Assembly (NCBI GenBank): GCA_025769875.1 | Contig: JAGFNK010000077.1 | Coordinates: forward strand, 1 to 64,000 | Direction of reading: 5' to 3' | Source: Russula earlei | Taxonomy: Eukaryota > Basidiomycota > Agaricomycetes > Russulales > Russulaceae | Length of the DNA: 64,000 bases | Shown here: positions 33,054 through 46,024 of the stretch, one piece after another | Numbering within the stretch: the stretch's first letter is position 1 | How the letters are laid out: the number at the start of each line of letters is the position of its first letter | Notes under the pieces: generated by a model | Database searches by the model: none | Told to the model about the DNA's origin: nothing | What the model saw: the letters and a program-made list of their open reading frames with translations, nothing else | Translations under genes and position numbers: made by a program

Positions 33054-34697
33054 TTAACACCCAGAGCAGATGGAGGCCCGTATCCTCGCACGGCCGTCGG
33101 GGATACGTCTGGTATGAGTTCTGGAAGCGGGGGGGTCCACTTGTTTCGTGTTCCTCTCGTGCGTTTCCCCTTGCGGGAAGTAAGACGCACGTGGCGTCGA
33201 GGTCGACGTAGTTGCCTCAATGGGCGTTTGCGTGTCGTCTGGCCGACCAAACGGAATCAGGGTCAGTCAACAACAACACACATATAGTGACCCAACGTAC
33301 CATCCCTCAGGTGAGCATAAGGACAATCGTCGCCCTCTGGACAAACTCCGTCTTTGAATTGGGGGCAAACTTCTCCTGAGACATTAGTCTGCATGCATAC
33401 AGATAATACGCGTGAGGGGGGGCCACCTACTTCGTCCACCCATCATGACGCCGCCCCCAATGACTCTCCACGTGACAGGGTGTATATTTTGCCCGTGGTC
33501 ATCACCGACATAGGAGCCTGCTTCAGAGCCTGAAGGCGCTTCGGAGGAGTAGCATGAGGTATCCAGAGGAGATTCCTGCTCGGATTTGGGCGATTGAATG
33601 GCCGACGGGTCATGGATGCTTTTGAGATCATGGGATCAGCCTGAGCAACGGCCTATGACTCGATGATTTGGACTCACAACGTGCAGAGGCTGCCTTGCGG
33701 GCAGCGACCATCCTTCTTGAAAAACTTGCAATGTTTGGCTTGACGAATAGTCCGGACGTGAGTGGAGAGTAACGGCATACGTAAATGAGGTCATCTTACT
33801 CTTGAGCGCTTTCAACTTCCTCGTAGACATACCATGTCGACGCGACTCTGGATGCGTCGCCTGCTTGCCAACGGGTGGCGTCCATGGTCCATACACCGGG
33901 TGCGTAAAAGGGACACCAGGGGAGAACAAGCCGGGGGTCGGGCTGTAATATACCACCGGACTAGTTACCGGAGGCGAGCCGAGCCAGCGCTCCGTGAGTT
34001 CGGGGGCTTCGCACGCTGCCGAGGGTGGCTCAGAATCGCCATCAGATAAACTGGGCACATCAGAGGTGGGCGAGGACTCCCCCCCTCGAAAGATAAGCTG
34101 CGCAACGTCCTCCGATGATACCGACACAGGATAAGGAACATTTGGGGCAGGCTGCTGAGCGGATGCCACAGGAAGCAAGACCGGCACCCGTGGGTACGGC
34201 CTCGAGACGTGAGGTACCTTGGCCGCCGCGACTGGGGGATGTGTTGACCTTCGCAGAGACCGAGAGTGGACATGTGTGGGTTGAACAACGGCAACCACGT
34301 TTTCTAGCGATGGGAATTCGGTTCCGGGAACAACAGATTTCTGCGTCCCTACACAGTAGCATTAGGCACGGCAAGGCGCCACAAGTCCTTAGTATTTATT
34401 ACCAAATTCAATAGGCATTGTGGGTGCAGCCGACTGGGGACTCTCGCGGTCATCGCACTGTCGTTCCTGTATTGGCCTCGAGTAGCCGTACGAGTACCTG
34501 ACCGGGAGTATCTGAATCTTCACGTGCGCAAAATCACAGTGGTCAGCAGAAAGGGGACAGACGCCTTTCTGGAAGAATCTGCACGGCTTGGCTGAAGTTG
34601 CGAAACAGATATATCAATCAGCTGCGTGTCGTCGTCGGACATGGAATGGCTTACTGTGGCGCTTTTCGTAGGCGGTGCTGTGGGATGTTGGCTTCAT
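33054..34697 (-). CDS. Protein with three CCCH zinc fingers
   Basis: Likely an RNA-binding regulator of mRNA stability or processing. The start ATG at 34697 opens a 43-nt exon (MKPTSHSTAYEKRH), spliced through a 63-nt intron (34654-34592) into finger 1: KPCRFFQKGVCPLSADHCDF then AH. A long serine/proline-rich linker (34298-33800) follows. Finger 2 is HCKFFKKDGRCPQGSLCTF followed by IHD, the last residues supplied across an intron at about 33687-33630. Finger 3 is VCPQFKDGVCPEGDDCPYAH near 33340. All splice sites used are GT-AG and in phase. The 3' end is less sure: the reading ending with TAA at 33056-33054 gives a threonine-rich tail, while a different phase stays open to 32723. The family is clear, the exact substrate is not. 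Confidence 0.8.
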
Positions 34698-35917
34698 GGT
34701 GCATAAGACGTCGACAGATTGGGGAGATAAAACAAGTCGGGAGAGGCGCGTTTATATCTTGCCCACGGGAAGAATTAGGCTTGTGAAATGAAATCAGGAC
34801 GACGTTCCGGACAAGGCGGGTTATCAAGATGGGGAGACGCCGCCAGGAGTAATTAGGAGGCTCGAGAAAAAAACAATAATAATAATAAGGCTTTCTTTTT
34901 GACCGGAGACCTGTCACAGGTGGAATGCTCCTGATTTGAATCTAGCGGCCACAAAGCATCACCAGCGATCAAACAAGCTTGCTTGCGTCTCGTCCTTCGC
35001 CCCGATCCCCGCCACGGTAGTGCCAGACGAAGAGGGCCGAGATGACGGGCGGCGCGAAATTGGAGCAAGGCGATGATGATGGATTTATATCGGTTCGGGC
35101 GCGATAAAGCCTTCTCCCGCATCACGGCTTAAAGTTCATTTTCCCTGCGTGCCTGCGTGAGCAGACCAGAAGACGCACCCACGGAGGGACCGGTGCGGGA
35201 AGAAAAAATCGGGGCGTTGCGCCGAAGATCAGCACCGGAGAACAATAAGCGAGAAGCGTTTACCTCAGCATGTGCCGGACCAGACCCAATTGTTCTCACA
35301 AAACGGCATTTCAGTCGACGAACCTGTCATGGGTCGGGGTCAGTGAAATGGGAAATCGAAGACTGAGGTGTGACACAATGAGACGTAGGGGCTAAGACGC
35401 AGGAGGAGAGCGACTGTTGGGCGTTGGCTCCGTACGAAGGCGATGGCAACTTGGCCATCCCGTTAAGGCAAGACCGTTCCGGTTTGAAACAATAACAAAG
35501 GACTCGCCCCTTCATTTCGCTTCGCCCTTGCCCCCGCGCGACTATCCTGAACTCTCGCTACGCGCTAATAAGGAACAGACGAAACCCCGTAAGGTTCTCA
35601 GAAGAGGGATGGTCGCTTAAAGTTGACCCCCCGGTCCATGGCAGCAGAGAGCACTGTAAAAAAGTACCCAGAAAATTAGGGTGCCAATTGTGCGCATTTT
35701 CTTGGTTGTATCCGCACTGTAGAACCTTCGAGCGGCTCACGGTATGCTCTCGCCATAATAGATGAAGAAGACAATGAGAAATACTACACCGATGAGGGTG
35801 TAGCATGAAGACCGCGAGATCTAGATCAGAAAAAAACAAATGTGATGGATTCACATACATAGATCCAGATATAAGTATACTAAGGCCATTGTTACAAGGA
35901 TTTCGGAAGCACGGACA
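34698..35917. other. Intergenic upstream of the CCCH gene
   Basis: Promoter side of the minus-strand CCCH gene and 3' flank of the RING gene. (AAT)n-like short repeat at about 34875-34886. No gene recognised. Confidence 0.4.
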
Positions 35918-37420
35918 TCATGAGTCGGGATCAATCTGGGCTCTAGAAGGAGCCTGAAGCAATGGTGTTTGCTCCGTAGGGCTGGAAGGACGTGATGGTG
36001 GCGATGAGTCGGAGAATGAACCGAGTCCTTGTGAAGTGTTAGTAGGACCGGGGTGTGCTAATCTTGGAGGACAGGTTACGTCCGCTTTGCAGATGGGACA
36101 CTAAAACACGCGCCCGATGTCAGAAGGTGACACACAACACAAAAGAACCCTTCGACAGGCATTCGTTTGACTCACCAACTTTTTCAACTGAATCAACCAC
36201 TCGTCTACCTCGTCCAGATGAAAGATGTGCTTGCAAGGTAGGACTCTTACTCGGTCGCCCTTGGCAAACTCATCTAGACAAATCGCGCACTCAACCTGGG
36301 TGTTAAACCATTCTGGATCCTCGTCCTCATCGGACCGAGTCGACGTGGTGGGGTTCGCGGCACAGGTCTGGCCCAGCTCAACGTCAACGTTGTCGGATGG
36401 AGCGACTGGATCGACGTTCTGATCCGGCTTGTCAGGGGGAACGCCCTCGTGCTTCTCCCAACCAGATCCTGTCCACACGCGCCAAGGCAGGCTCTTGACT
36501 ACGTCCTCGGGAGCACGCTCACGCTGAGCAGCATGCGCTACTCGGACGCGGTGTATGACGAGGGTTAGGAAGGTGAGGGACGAGGGGATGAAGAGAATCG
36601 TGAGGAAAGTGAGGATGGGCCTAGGAAGACACGTGGCGACAATGAGGAGACGGACCAGCGGGCACAAGGACCGACGACGTACGAATACCACTGCCACGCA
36701 GAAAATTCGGAGCTGATGAGCAGAGACACGGTCTTGAGCCCAGCCTGAGACGTGTTTGACGTGGCAATGAGCGAAGAGAGCTCGGCATAACTGGAATATT
36801 TAATGTAGGTGGCGGCAATGGTCACATCCGAGGCATCCTCTTTGTATATCATGAGCACGCAGGATAGATGGCTCATAGGGGCAGAGGACCAACCTGGGCT
36901 GAACATGTTCACAAGCGTATCTGGTTTCCCAGAGATCTCAGGATCCTCCCCGCCGACGACAATGGCCTTGGCACCTAATCTCTGAGCCTCTCTTGCTTTG
37001 GACACGAACTGGCAAATACCACGCTGCACGAGAGCGATCCAAGGTTCCAAGCGCTCAGGGATGTTCGGGTCGATGGTACATAGCGGGGGGGCACCCGAGG
37101 TTGAGCTGGTCGGCCAAAGTGTAGGTCTCGTTTGGACAAGGGACTGTGAATGAGTTGAGGGGAATGACATAGCCCAAAAGAGGGTCTGATAGTTCCGCGC
37201 CGAAACCTGCAGGCCGGGAGGGAAAAGTCACCAGGGGGGAGCGATCTACGATGGAGACGGTGCTGTCGGGACCCCATGCCCAACCCCAAAGCCAAGACTG
37301 GTCTTGGAAGCTCTCCACGACGGCGGTCGTCTTACGGGACCACCGATGGGAAAGGGAATCGGCGCGAGCGTGGAGCGCTAAAGCGAGGACAAATATATGG
37401 TATAATTGAAAACGTGGCAT
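35918..37420 (-). CDS. PA-TM-RING type E3 ubiquitin ligase
   Basis: A single-pass membrane ubiquitin ligase, probably endosomal or vacuolar, that marks cargo for degradation. The start at 37420 gives a signal peptide ([20 protein letters not shown]). A protease-associated domain follows ([49 protein letters not shown]), then a transmembrane helix ([20 protein letters not shown]), an acidic linker and a RING-H2 finger: [22 protein letters not shown], and CPICKADV after an intron. Introns fit near 36885-36834 (GTTGGT to CAAAG), 36690-36627 and 36180-36085. Between GCPP and LCTIDP the frame breaks at a C7 run (37085-37091, G on the plus strand); six C would keep the frame. The C-terminal tail is serine/proline-rich, ending at 35918. 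Confidence 0.85.
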
Positions 37421-38597
37421 GTCGTAGATCAGAGGAAGACGGCAGATTGAGGGGGGACGATGCCAGTGGGACAGAAAAATGACTAGCCTAGTGGGTAGTG
37501 CATGTTACTGGTGGGCACGGGGGGGCACCGTACAAGTCCAATCCGCTCGGCCCCTCTAGATCCGGGCCGGGCCGGGACGCTGTCTTGAAGGAATCAGAAT
37601 CAACACCTCCACCTCAGTTGAGACCAGCTCGGTTACATCACTTTTTGAGGGATCCGACGAGGAGGTACTGTACTGCCAATGCGGGACGTGGCCGATCCGG
37701 GTATTTTTCCACCCTCAGCTCCGCGATACAGTCAGCCCTTGGTGGTGGTACCCGTCCAACCTCTCCTATTCGCAGAGCAATCACACGCCCGCCCTTCTCA
37801 TCTCGGGATCGGTTCAGACAAACACCTCATTCGTCCGTCGGTTTTTTTGCTCTTGGCAACCAATCTACCTCGAACGACCGCTCGGTAGTACTCGCGGCCC
37901 ACGGGCGCAATCCACGGTTTTTTCGTTGAGAAGCGTATGCCCTCATGTGGCGGGCTGGCAGAACAATTACCTTAAGCACGCCCGACCTAACGTGGAGCAG
38001 GCGTTGGCACGTTGCCCCACAGAGGGTTGTCGACGACCGACATCAAAAACCCGGGCCGCAACTTTCCGCGTGAGAGCGTGCCGTGCCCGTATCATACACG
38101 CAATTCGGTGTAGCTGGGTGCGTGGTACATCAACAACGTCACGGAGAACATATTTCTCCCTGGATCCGTCGTTGACACCATTGGGTGCCTGACAAGGCAC
38201 AAACATTGTCCGCTGCTGCATATCCGATACATCGATGCTATTGCCTATAGTCACAGTAATTCTCCCTGCGAACACAAGCATCCAATCTGTATTGTGTTCG
38301 CTTGGGAGGCATATTTGCATGTAACAATTACCAATGGAAGTGCGTCGTCGATCAACCTCCATATTTGTCATATTGATATTGGGCCTGTGCCTTGTGAGAG
38401 GGCGTACCGTAACAAAAGATTTCGCTCACAGTACAAACGCGACGTCTGTCTTTGGTGCCAAACCGTTTTCGAACCACCCCGTCTAGTTCATGGCTCCTTG
38501 AGGAGAGCACGATGCATATTTTGTGCATTCCGATATTCGCCGGCCCTTCTCTGGGATTGTATACGATACATCATCTTTGTGAAACCGTCACAATACT
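37421..38597. other. Intergenic, nothing recognised
   Basis: Promoter side of the RING gene and 3' flank of NTA1. Frames here (for example 37498-37929 plus and 38371-37967 minus) have no recognisable motif. Confidence 0.4.
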
Positions 38598-39943
38598 TCA
38601 CGTTGTCCACACGCCTACGCCTTCCTGACGCCGACCCATGCGTTCCAGCAGTACCGGTTTCCCTGTGGTCTGCCGAAGACGAAAGAGCGCCGAACTCCCT
38701 GCGAACGTTGACCCTAGGATAAGCCAAGTCACGACGCTGAGCACGGATTTTGAGACTCCTTCCACTCGTAAAGGACGACCCCACCGTTCTCAACCCCACT
38801 GCGATTGCAAACGACCACGATGGTCTCTGTGTCTTCCGACGCATCCGGGGGGGCAGCATCCTCCCCTTCCAAGTCGTGGCTCATTCGACACCAAAGCGGC
38901 CTTAAAAGCGTGGCCCAACAGTCCAACGTCGAGGCGTCCTCTTCCTCCTCAGGGTCTCGCCCGGAATCGAGCCATGCGTTCAACAGGACGAGCAGGCCAC
39001 TTCCCGTCTCCAAACAGTGGCCCGCGAGTTCGTACGGTCCTCCGTCGGGCGTCCACGGAGATCGCGGGTTGAGGTCCATGCAGATGGCGAGGGTGACCAC
39101 GTTGAGAGGCGGAGGCAGACGAAACGTGGCGAACCCGGGACCTTTTTAAAAAAGAATATAAAAATCGGGCCCCACGAGGACACGACGTTCGAACGAACGA
39201 ACGAACGAACGAACGAAGGACGGGGATCCATCGATCATCGATCGATCGATTAGAATTGGAATTCGTCGCTCCACTGACCTGGCTTCGCCCACGTCTCGTC
39301 CACGCAGTACAGATGGGACTTGCGATAATCCCCGACGCGTGCGCCGTCCGGGCCGTACACGACGGCGCTGTTGGCGCCCACGACGTCGACGACGCGCCCG
39401 TCTCCCATCGTGCGCTTCTCCACCTCGTGCCGCTCCAGACGCTCGGGGTATCCCGCGGCGACGAAGCATTTCAGTTTTTGCGCGACGGACGCGCAGAACC
39501 GCGAGGTGACGCCCGTCTGCGGGTGCTCCAGGAACGGGAGTATCGCGGACGCGCTCTCGAACACGTAGCCTGCAGGAAGCGGACGTCAATAACGTTCTGA
39601 GAGCCTTTGCGGGGGGGGGGGGGGATTGCTGCATCACCAGTGAATATCATTTCTGGTAGACACAATAGATCGACAGAGCCAGGCGATATGCTTGATGGAT
39701 GCAATCGTATTTGAGAAAAGATTCAGCCATCGTCGGGCGTAGGGCCGAACGCACACCTTTCGCAAAATACTCTCGCCTTTTCTATGTTCTGCTGAACATG
39801 GCCTATCTTTTTGCCCATTAATACCTTTTTCCATCGCCGTCGCATCAAACAGATCGGCAGACCTGGGGCGCAAATTGAACGACGGCGATGCGCAGGGATG
39901 GCTTTGGTACACCCAGGCCGCCGCTGCACGGCATCCTCGCCAT
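38598..39943 (-). CDS. NTA1: Protein N-terminal asparagine/glutamine amidohydrolase
   Basis: Carbon-nitrogen hydrolase that deamidates N-terminal Asn or Gln of proteins, the first step of the Arg/N-degron pathway. Six exons fit in phase: 39943-39863, 39806-39757, 39690-39638, 39569-39279, 39140-38785 and 38713-38598. The N-terminus reads SLRIAVVQFAPQIGHVQQN. The catalytic triad is visible: Glu in DLLCLPEMIFTGYVFES, Lys in GDYRKSHLY, and Cys in LAICMDLNP. The C-terminus has VVCNRSGVENG, STFAGSSALFRLR and ERMGRRQEGVGVW. Introns are 56-71 nt except the fourth (138 nt), which holds microsatellites. The protein is about 310 residues with no frame break. The N-terminal extension before SLRIAVV is short (16 residues) and may be a mitochondrial or non-functional leader. 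Confidence 0.92.
39195..39252. repeat. CGTT and ATCG tetranucleotide repeats inside an NTA1 intron
   Basis: Plus strand shows GAAC repeated about six times, then an ATCG/GATC palindromic run. Both lie in the long fourth intron, which is about twice the size of the others, so the repeats probably expanded it. Confidence 0.85.
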
Positions 39944-40222
39944 CTGTTTCAAGAAAATGCCACGGAGAGAACGAGGAATCAGCGTGAGGATAGCAAGTGA
40001 TGTCGGGGTGGTGAGCAAGAGAGCTGGATTATGTTCCTGTCACACGCGTAATCCGACAAACTTATCTTCAATGACAGTTCACTGTGCCTACACCTACACT
40101 GACAGGCGAACGAGAGTACAAGCCACAAACATTTTCTCAACTTACTTTCTTGTATCGTACAAGTTTATCAACTGCATGCTTCGATCGTCGTTCCATTCAA
40201 TCGTTTAATTCTCCCAATAAAT

Positions 40223-42430
40223 TCAGGCCTGTGCGTGGCGAGCGCCTCCCGGGCGGCCAAAAGTAATGTGGTGATGGTACAACGGCTCTCCAGGAATCGG
40301 GAACAGAGCGCCAGGTTCGTGAGTCAAAGTCGTCTGCGAGACGGTGACCTCCAAAGACGGGAGTCTCTCGAGATGGACTGCACGTCTATCCGCCTGAAAA
40401 CAAGTGAGAGATGTTAGGGGGGGCAAGATCTGCGAGCTAGACACAAAAGGAGGATGCGTACCCCTGGACGCGCCAGTGCAGGTTCTCTTTCAGATAAGGA
40501 GAAACGACCTCGGGCTCATAGGAAGAAAGACCCGATCGTTTCGCGATGGCCTCGTTGAGGTGCACAAAGCCTTCGATCACGAGGTCTGCCTGGTTGCGGC
40601 AATTACCGCACTGACTCGCTACACTGTTAACGAACGCGTAGTGCAAACCGACGAACGATGGGCATGAGCGCCAATGAGAAGGATCGTCAGGGACGTCTCC
40701 CAGGAAGATCAGCACTGAAAAGCTTCCACCAAGCTCATACTTCTTGACGTGAATGCGGACACCCCAGTCATGGACTACAGAAGGACCCTCCTTTCCATAG
40801 CCCGCCTGGTGGGCTGTATGCGTGGGACCTCCTCGGCTGTGGAAGGGATGGGTGACTTGTTCGACAGCAGCCTTGACGGCAGACGCAGCCCCGGAGGTTG
40901 TTGTTGCCTGAGCTGCAGGCGCTGGAGCGGCGCCCCCGGCGGGTTGGGCAAACAAGCGGACCGCAGGCCCGCCACTGCTGAACGCAGAGAATGCCCCGCC
41001 GCCATATTGTTGATTGATGTAATTCGCAATCGCGCGCTGAACAGTACCCGGATCGTTCAGGTTGAGATTATTGAACTCAGGGTACGAGTATTGAAGGATT
41101 TTGGTCGTTTGCGTTTGCGACGAAGCCCAGAAAGCGGTCTGTGAGTCCCAGAAAGGCGTGAGGGCTGTAATGTCTGAGCACACAAGTGTGACCCACGAAG
41201 CGCCATTCAACGTACCAGAATTGACATCGACGGTGGCATCCCCTGGGATAGTGAAAGTTCCTCCTTCAGCAGGGCCCCTTGTAACCCATGTTCCGGGGTT
41301 GACTGCCTCCCAAAGAGAGAGAAGACGGTCAACATTGCAGTGATGGAGGAAGAAAATAGGATCGAATGCTGAAGTAGATCGAGTCACGCATTATTCGAAA
41401 ATTTATGAAAAGCATCCTACCAGCAACAGATGGATCGCCCATTTGACCGCCGACTGTACCATGAATTTCATCGTGTATACCTTCGAGCGAGTTACTGGCG
41501 CTGCCGCCGTCGTCGCGCGAGTGGTTGCTGAAAGCAGGCCAAGTATGAACACGTGACAAAAGCCTGTATGTTTTGGAGGTGATATCGCTCTGGATCGATG
41601 ATAGATCACTTTAATAGAGAAAGCTGATGAGATGAGCCTTGATGACACAAAGTAAAGTTATACCTTATCAGGCCACTGACATCAGTGGACGCATCTGGGC
41701 TGTTAGGGTCGTCTGGGCGCCTGATCGTCGTCTGCCATGAATCGTAGGGCTGTGGGAAGGAACTGTCGATGGGGTTGAAAGTGTACTGGTAAAGGGGATT
41801 CGACACAGTAGTCCTGTTACCGTCAGGCGTGGTGATGACGACAGTCGTGCGAGAGGTGACGACGTCGGGCGGAATGGAGTTGGTGGCCCAATCCCAGTAA
41901 GGTAATCTGAGGTTCTGTGCTGCGCCTACCCAGCGGTTTTGATCCTGATATTGTTGAGCAATGGCGAGGGCGTTTTGCTGCAGCACTTGCTGTATCATCC
42001 GATCAATATGATTGCGGTGCGAGTAAGTCCTCGTCGAATGGGACTCACCTCGTATAGAGCCACATAGGGTCTATGCCAAGTCGGGAAAAGCACGGATCCG
42101 TGGGTGCAATATCCACCCCATTGAGAATCCGGGTTGGGATCGCTGCCACCAGCACCCTCCCATGCCACATAAGGGAGGCCATGGATGCCGCCGATGCTGA
42201 AGTGAGAGATTGAATTGTCTTGGAGACGTCTCAAACATGGCGGCTGTAGTCGGCAGTCAATGGATAAACCGGATGGTAGGTACAAGGTGAAAGGATGCTC
42301 ACTGAGAGCCTGGATGAATAGGGAGAACTGATCATTGTTTTTGATGAAGTCGTTGATCTCGAGGCGGTTTGGGGCAGCAGGCCCCTTGGGTGAAGCCACC
42401 GTGTGCACCGGTGATGACGACGTGAGACAT
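40223..42430 (-). CDS. Tyrosinase, tandem copy 1
   Basis: Type-3 copper enzyme oxidising monophenols and diphenols to quinones, the entry to melanin. Start [12 protein letters not shown] at 42430. Copper site [11 protein letters not shown], then [15 protein letters not shown] around 42060-42190. Copper site [16 protein letters not shown] near 41480, then [15 protein letters not shown] near 41340. The C-terminal half ([68 protein letters not shown]) is the shielding domain that is normally cleaved off to activate the latent enzyme. No signal peptide, so intracellular. A one-base break lies in the first exon at a G4 run (42382-42385 as C on the plus strand) between GGFTQG and AAPNRLE. About six introns. 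The TATA box TATAAAG is at 42490-42484. Confidence 0.88.
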
Positions 42431-42483
42431 GCTGGGAGTATGCGAAGAACTGGGATGGAGGATTGGGGTAGTGGTTGAGGTGC

Positions 42484-42490
42484 CTTTATA
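42484..42490 (-). promoter_or_regulatory. TATA box of tyrosinase 1
   Basis: TATAAAG on the minus strand, 54 bp before the start codon. The same TATAAA spacing is kept in the other two copies. Confidence 0.65.
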
Positions 42491-43312
42491 CCTGGAGAAA
42501 TCGCCCTGTTTGGTTGACAGCTCGTCGCTCTAGTCCCGCCTTCCAACGGACGAAATGCCTTTTGAGAAAAATGGGAAGACGGCAGGTAGGCTCGAACACC
42601 ACTGAGATGGGCGGTGCTCAGCTCATGTGTCAGATCTGCCAACCCTTTGTCCCCTTCAAGGCACCAAGGTGGTACCTAGGCGTTCGTGTCCCCCGTCTAT
42701 CGAAGCGCCAGGATATCAGTAAGTCATGAGATCCTCCACCACTTTGCGCCTTCCATTTCCACTGAACCGGCTCATTGATATGCGCGGTAATGGGCGCAGA
42801 GATGGGCTGTCCTAGGTGCGATGACGGCCCTGATATAACCGAAGCCACTGTACCGGGCCGTCTATCCCGCTTGCGCCATTTTCGCGGCGGAGTTAGTGAC
42901 CACTGGACATGGCATTCAAAACCGTTGTTTGAGTGTCTTCGGGACCCGTGTTCAATCCCATTCGTCATTTGACATGCTTGACGGGGTCGGACCCTACCTC
43001 CGGTGTCTTTACCACATCTTCTACAATGGAACTCGCATCGTGTTAACCCCCGGTACAGAAGAAAGCAATCGTGATCTCCACTCGACGATCGGATCAGTTG
43101 GACCGAAATCAGAATCGAGTCACCGCTGGCGCTTACATGTCGCGCGACTCGCTTTGTCCCAGTCGCAGCGTTTGTAGTCACACGCAAAATGCTTCAACAG
43201 TATCCGACATAGCTTACGAAATTTCTCATCAATCCTACATCGTACAAGTTCTCGACAAATAAACGCGATTTCCGTTCTACTCGATCACATCGTTCTCCAA
43301 ATATTAATCTTT
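42491..43312. other. Intergenic between tyrosinases 1 and 2
   Basis: Upstream region of tyrosinase 1 and terminator side of tyrosinase 2. No gene recognised. Confidence 0.4.
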
Positions 43313-45495
43313 TCAGGCCTGCGCTTGGCGAGCGCCCCCAAGGCGACCGAAAGTGATGTGGTGATGAAAAATCGGTTCTCCAAGAATAGGGAAAAGACCA
43401 CTCGGTTCTTGAGTCAAGGGGGTCTGTGAGACTGTAACCTCCAGAGATGGGAGCTTGCTGAGCTCAACTGCGCTTCGATCCGCCTTGAACAAAGATGTGT
43501 CAGAGGTGCCAAAATTGGTGAGGAGGAGGATACGTACTGCCTGGACCCGCCAGTGTAGGCTATCTTTCAAATAACGAACAACCTCGCTGGGTTCATAAGA
43601 AGGAAGACCGGATCGTTCGTAGATTGCCTGGTTCAGGTGCACGAAACCCTCAGAGTAGGCATCTGCCTGCTCACTGCAGTTGCCGCACTGACTCGCCGCG
43701 CTATTCGCAAACGTGACGTGCGCGCCGACGAATGTGTGGCACCTACGCCATTGCGAAGCGTCGTCAGGAACCTCGCCCAGAAAGATCAGCACTGAATAGC
43801 TCCCGCCAAGCTCATATTTCTTCACATGAACCCGGGAAGTATAATCATAGAGGACGGTCGGACCCTCGTTTCCGTGTTCCTCCTTCTCGGCTGTGTGCGG
43901 GTTACTTCCTCCTCTGCTGTGGAACAAATGAAGGACGTTTGCAGCTGCAGCAACAGACTTGACTTCAGACGCAGTCTCAGTAAGTACCGTTGCGCCTGCC
44001 GCCCGTATCCCTTCCGGAGGTTGTTGACCGAATAGGCTTATTCCACGGCCGCGAGCCGGCAGACCAAAGAATCCCCGACCGTACTTCTGGTTGATATAAC
44101 TCGCGATCGCGACCTGAACGGCACGAGTATCGTTCAAGTTTAGATTGTTGAATTCAGGGTACGAGTATTGAAGGCTTTTGGTCGTTTTCGTTTGCGACGA
44201 TATCCAGAACGATGTTTGTGAATCCCAGAAAGGCGTGAGGTCTGTGATGTCTGTGGGCACACGAAAAAAGGAAGGTTATTCAACATACCAGTGTTGTCGT
44301 CGACGTCAGCGTTCGCAGGGATGGTGAAAGTTCCTCTGCTGTCGGCAGGGCCTCTCGTAACCCATTGTCCGGGGTTGACTGCCTCCCAAAGAGAGAGGAG
44401 ACGGTCAACATTGCAGTGATGGAGGAAGAAAATAGGATCGAATGCTGACGGTGAATAGAGTCAGGCATTACCCGGAAACTTGCTCACATATAGCAACATA
44501 CCAGCCACGGAGGGGTCACTCATGTGACCACGACCACCAACGGTCCCATGAACTTCGTCATGTAGGGCTTCCAGGGAATTACTAGTGCTGCCACCATCAC
44601 CCCGGGTGTGGTTGCTGAAAGCAGGCCAAGTATGAACGCGTGACAGAAGGTTGTAGGTTTTTGTGGTGAGTTGCGATCCGATGATCGACAGATCACTGTG
44701 GGATAACGGAGAACGAATGAGTATTGCTCAAATGGGCTCAAGTCAAGTCCATGCCTTCTCAGGGCTGTAACGTTGTCCTGGTCGTAAGGATGTCTGACCG
44801 TTGTCCGCCACCCGCTGTAAGGAGATGGGAAGGAATCGTCGATGGGGTTAAAAGTATACCGAAGGAGGGGATTCGGCACACTAGTCGTGTTGCCGTCAGG
44901 CGTGATGATATCGACGGTCTCCAGAGATATGACCTCGTCGGGGGGGATGATGTTGGAAGCCCAATCCCAGAAAGGTAGTCGGAGGTTCTGTGCTGCACCG
45001 ATCCAGCGTGGTTTATCTTCATACTGTTGGGCAATGTCGAGGGCGTTTTGCTGAAGCGTTTGCTACATGAATCGGTCAAACATTGGCGCTGTGAGATCCC
45101 ATAGGATGGTACAAACCTCGTACAGGGCCACGAAGGGCCTGTGCCAAGTCGGAAAAAGCACAGACCCGTGAGTACAGTATCCACTAAACCGAGATCCTGC
45201 GATGGGGCGGTTGCCGCCAGCGCCCTGCCACGGAACCGGGGGGGAACCGTGGATTCCGGCGATGCTAAAGTAGGAAAGTGGATCGTCTTGGGACTTCCCA
45301 GAGATGACAGCTAAGGTTTAGCGGTCAATGAATAGTAAGGGGTAGGTACAACGTGGAAGACGGCCTACTGAGAGCCTGGATGAATAGGGAGAAATACTCG
45401 ATGTTCCTGACAAAGTCATTGATTTCGAGACGGTTTGGGGCATCGGCACCTTGTGTCCAGCCTCCATTTGCACCAGTGATGACGACGTGAGCCAT
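43313..45495 (-). CDS. Tyrosinase, tandem copy 2
   Basis: Start [20 protein letters not shown] at 45495. Copper A ligands lie in [10 protein letters not shown] and [16 protein letters not shown], copper B ligands in [15 protein letters not shown] and [15 protein letters not shown]. The C-terminal domain ends [17 protein letters not shown] at 43313. This is the only copy of the three in which I find no frame break. The intron after copper site A (44754-44696) has a GC donor (AAG then GCATGG), where copies 1 and 3 have GT. The last intron (~54 nt, near 43540-43490) is a multiple of three without stops, so retention would add 18 residues. The protein is roughly 620-640 residues, as in other basidiomycete tyrosinases. 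Confidence 0.92.
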
Positions 45496-45535
45496 GCTGG
45501 CGTATACGGGGCTTTGATGGTAAGAATGAGTGTCA

Positions 45536-45542
45536 CTTTATA
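45536..45542 (-). promoter_or_regulatory. TATA box of tyrosinase 2
   Basis: TATAAAG on the minus strand, 41 bp before the start codon at 45495. Confidence 0.6.
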
Positions 45543-46024
45543 AACGAGCATCGCTCACCGCAATGATGTCCCTCATCATAGCCTCACTTACGGGGATGCA
45601 AAAGACCGGATTCCTTAGATGACGAACGCACGACTCGTCGAACCTAATATCATGGGCCGTCATTGCATATCAGTTAGAGGGGCGCCTGTCTGTCAAGTAG
45701 GATTCATGGATGGACTCGGAAGTGCCATGGAAATGCCACATGATAGCGATGACAGACAGGGATGTACGACTCGGAGTCCCTCGCGCCCAAAGGGACCGCG
45801 TCACCTTGGCGTGCGTCTTTTGATGCGCTCACACAGGCACCAGGATTCGCGGTTTCAGATCAAGCAGGCGTCCCCGTACATGTCAAGTCGGCGCTGTCGC
45901 GGTTTCGCGGCAATTCGACCTTAATTTCATTTCACGATTACTAACAAATTTTACAAAAAAAGAGAAACAGTCCACAACCCAGGGTTCGAGCACAGGCCTC
46001 TTTCGGCCTTTCGATTTCCAACTT
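45543..46024. other. Intergenic between tyrosinases 2 and 3
   Basis: Upstream region of tyrosinase 2 and 3' flank of tyrosinase 3. No gene recognised. Confidence 0.4.
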
